14,292 nt of DNA from an uncultured Lachnospiraceae bacterium (GTDB lineage Bacteria > Bacillota > Clostridia > Lachnospirales > Lachnospiraceae), in contig CAJTKA010000057.1 of NCBI GenBank assembly GCA_910576815.1, positions 1 through 14,292 on the forward strand. Reading direction: 5' to 3'. Below the pieces are notes generated by a model, which saw nothing but the letters and a program-made list of their open reading frames with translations, searched no databases and had not been told where the DNA came from. Positions 12,914 to 14,292 of this stretch are shown here, one piece after another (the stretch's first letter is position 1; every line of letters begins with the position of its first letter). Both the position numbers and the translations under genes were made by a program.

Positions 12914-13762
12914 ATGGAATGGATAGAAAAACTGAATAAAACAATTTCTTATATTGAGGAACACCTTGCAGAAGAAATAAGTTATGATGAACTTGCGCGC
13001 ATAGCATGTTGCTCTACATACCACTTTCAAAGAATGTTTGCATATATGGCAGGTATTCCGCTTTCGGAATATATCCGTCGCAGGCGAATGTCTTTAGCCG
13101 CTATTGACCTGCAAAGCGGAACTGAAAAAATTATTGATATTGGTATGAAATATGGGTATTCTTCCCCGACTGCATTTAATAGGGCATTTCAAAATGTGCA
13201 TGGCATAGCGCCATCAATGGCAAAGAAAGGAGGCGTTCCTATGAAGTCTTATCCCCCTATCAGCTTTAAAATAACTGTAAAAGGAGTAGAGGAATTGAAT
13301 TATCGCATTGAAGAAAAAGCAGCCTTTCGCATTGTGGGAGTATCTCATCCGCTGGATAAGGAAATAGAAAACAATTTCGCAGCCGTACCGCAAATGTGGC
13401 AAAATGCAGCTGTAAACGGCACATTAGAAAAAATTGCACTGCTTATGAATAATCAGCCTATGGGTGTCTTGGGTGTAAGCGTGTGCAATGACGAAGAGGA
13501 CTGGCAATATTTTATAGCGGTATCTTCCTCCGCTGAAATCGACAATTCCTTAGATGAATATATTGTTCCTGCTTGTACATGGGCTATTTTTAGCGGAACT
13601 GGTACAGGGATATCCATTCAAGAATTGGAACAACGCATCATAACAGAATGGCTTCCAACCTCTGGATTTGAATTTGCCAATGCTCCTGATATAGAGGTTT
13701 ATCTAAACCCTGACCCTAATAATATGCAATATGAAGTTTGGCTGCCAATCAGAAAAATATGA
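12914..13762 (+). CDS. AraC-type regulator with GyrI-like ligand-binding domain
   Basis: A 282-residue regulator. Residues 1-108 are a double helix-turn-helix of the AraC/XylS family: ISYDELARIACCSTYHFQRM (22-41) and IIDIGMKYGYSSPTAFNRAF (73-92). Residues about 115-282 are a GyrI-like (AraC effector-binding) domain with YRIEEKAAFRIVGVSHP near its start and EWLPTSGFEF near its end. This is the Rob-like order, and such domains bind amphipathic or aromatic small molecules in multidrug sensors. SD AAAGGAG (12900-12906) is 7 bases before ATG 12914; the TTG at 12890 is inferior. A perfect -10 TATAAT is at 12885-12890 without a clear -35. A second strong SD lies inside the gene at 13226-13233. The next gene follows after 9 bp, so they form an operon. 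Confidence 0.92.
   Translation: MEWIEKLNKTISYIEEHLAEEISYDELARIACCSTYHFQRMFAYMAGIPLSEYIRRRRMSLAAIDLQSGTEKIIDIGMKYGYSSPTAFNRAFQNVHGIAPSMAKKGGVPMKSYPPISFKITVKGVEELNYRIEEKAAFRIVGVSHPLDKEIENNFAAVPQMWQNAAVNGTLEKIALLMNNQPMGVLGVSVCNDEEDWQYFIAVSSSAEIDNSLDEYIVPACTWAIFSGTGTGISIQELEQRIITEWLPTSGFEFANAPDIEVYLNPDPNNMQYEVWLPIRKI
13226..13243 (+). promoter_or_regulatory. Internal ribosome binding site and ATG in the AraC gene
   Basis: AAAGGAGG (13226-13233), 7 bases, then ATG (13241-13243), in frame as Met110. This is a stronger SD than that of the full-length gene. It lies exactly in the linker between the DNA-binding and GyrI-like domains and would give a 173-residue free ligand-binding domain. Confidence 0.45.
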
Positions 13763-13771
13763 GGTTACAAC

Positions 13772-14239
13772 ATGATAGACAAAAATTATGATGAATTTTT
13801 AGAGACTACCGGTGCAAGCAGAAATCTTGTAGAAGATATAAATAATTTTCTTCTGGATAGCAACTGCAAACGTGAAATCAAAACAGCTAAAAGCGGTTTT
13901 ACTGTTTCCTATCTTTTTCGGGATACAAAAAAGACATTAGCTACTTTCGTTTGCAGAAAAACGGGAATAAAGATTAGAATTTTCCCACAGCATCTTAATG
14001 AGTACATGGGGTTTTTAGATACGCTTCCGGCAAAGATGAAAAAAGAAATTGCAAAAGCGTCTGTCTGCAAACGCCTTGTGAATCCTAATGACTGCAATCC
14101 TAAATGTGTTATGGGATATGACTTCATTATGGATAAGGAACGCTATCAAAAATGTAGATATATGGCGTTCATGCCTTCTATAACCGAAGAAAGCACACCT
14201 TATATCAAAAGATTTTTACAAAATGAACTGTTGCAGTAA
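13772..14239 (+). CDS. Unknown protein with a C-terminal cysteine pattern
   Basis: A 155-residue soluble protein that I cannot assign to a named family. Six cysteines are present; four cluster in the C-terminal half as Cys99-x8-Cys108-x3-Cys112-x15-Cys128. They lie in a conserved-looking stretch, DCNPKCVMGYDF and then YQKCRYMAF, which would suit a structural metal site. The N-terminal half has SGFTVSYLFRD and GIKIRIFPQ, which look like beta strands. There is no signal peptide or membrane helix. GAGG (13761-13764) overlaps the TGA of the AraC gene and serves as SD, so the two are co-translated or at least co-transcribed. That coupling suggests it is a target or accessory of the regulator. AT-rich like its neighbours. 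Confidence 0.75.
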   Translation: MIDKNYDEFLETTGASRNLVEDINNFLLDSNCKREIKTAKSGFTVSYLFRDTKKTLATFVCRKTGIKIRIFPQHLNEYMGFLDTLPAKMKKEIAKASVCKRLVNPNDCNPKCVMGYDFIMDKERYQKCRYMAFMPSITEESTPYIKRFLQNELLQ

Positions 14240-14249
14240 AATGATAAAA

Positions 14250-14287
14250 CCGCCCAACGGAAAATAAAAAAAACCGTTGTTCGGCGG
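14250..14287 (-). terminator. Bulged hairpin closing the AT-rich block
   Basis: CCGCC (14250-14254) plus CAACGG (14255-14260) pair with CCGTTG (14274-14279) and GGCGG (14283-14287), an 11-bp stem with a three-base bulge and an A-rich loop. Read on the - strand it is followed by TTTTATCATTTT, so it best terminates a leftward transcript from beyond the window. It may also end the rightward one, but the + side after 14287 is too short to judge. Confidence 0.5.
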
Positions 14288-14292
14288 CAAAG

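Noticed and set aside
14261..14273. A-rich run as the U tract of a + strand terminator
   Set aside because: It lies in the loop of a hairpin and is A-rich on the + strand; the U tract that fits is on the - strand after the stem.

Overview
The window looks like a chromosomal stretch from a Gram-positive anaerobe of the Clostridia, most likely Lachnospiraceae. This is inferred from strong purine-rich Shine-Dalgarno (SD) sites before almost every gene, Firmicutes-type promoters, a Gram-positive lipobox, and protein families common in that group. Nearly all genes are on the + strand; one lipoprotein gene is on the - strand. I see no rRNA, tRNA, CRISPR array, transposase or phage structural gene.

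Layout. 79-690: a small RhiA-like protein. 768-2462: an ADA2/ADGF-like adenosine deaminase. 2566-3702: a two-domain peptidoglycan hydrolase (amidase plus glucosaminidase) with no signal peptide. 3736-4254: a two-helix SLATT/DUF4231-type membrane protein close behind it, so the pair resembles an endolysin-holin cassette. 4319-5137: a HAD-IIA (NagD-like) phosphatase. 5217-7136: a membrane-bound c-di-GMP phosphodiesterase with an intact EAL domain and a degenerate GGDEF domain. 7280-9617: a decayed maltodextrin locus made of a 5'-truncated MalG-type permease, an unusual nested palindrome, an intact malQ with its own promoter, and a LacI-type regulator with its middle deleted. 9628-10134: a CYTH-family protein. 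10199-10831 (-): a lipoprotein of unknown function, divergent from a TetR regulator at 10932-11516, which is followed by a GNAT acetyltransferase at 11568-12068. 12127-14239: a visibly AT-richer block with a DUF5131 protein, an AraC/GyrI-like regulator and a cysteine-containing unknown protein, closed by a hairpin. It reads like a recently acquired module.

Four starts (2566, 5217, 10932, 11568) share a leader close to GCTTCCGGCATGGAGGAAA. Its SD lies inside an upstream in-frame ATG-GAG, and in three of them the pyrimidine stretch before it could pair with the SD. The points most worth checking are the hydrolase/SLATT pair, the nested palindrome at 7604-7689, the shared leader, the mini-LacI, and a strong internal start that would release the ligand-binding half of the AraC regulator.
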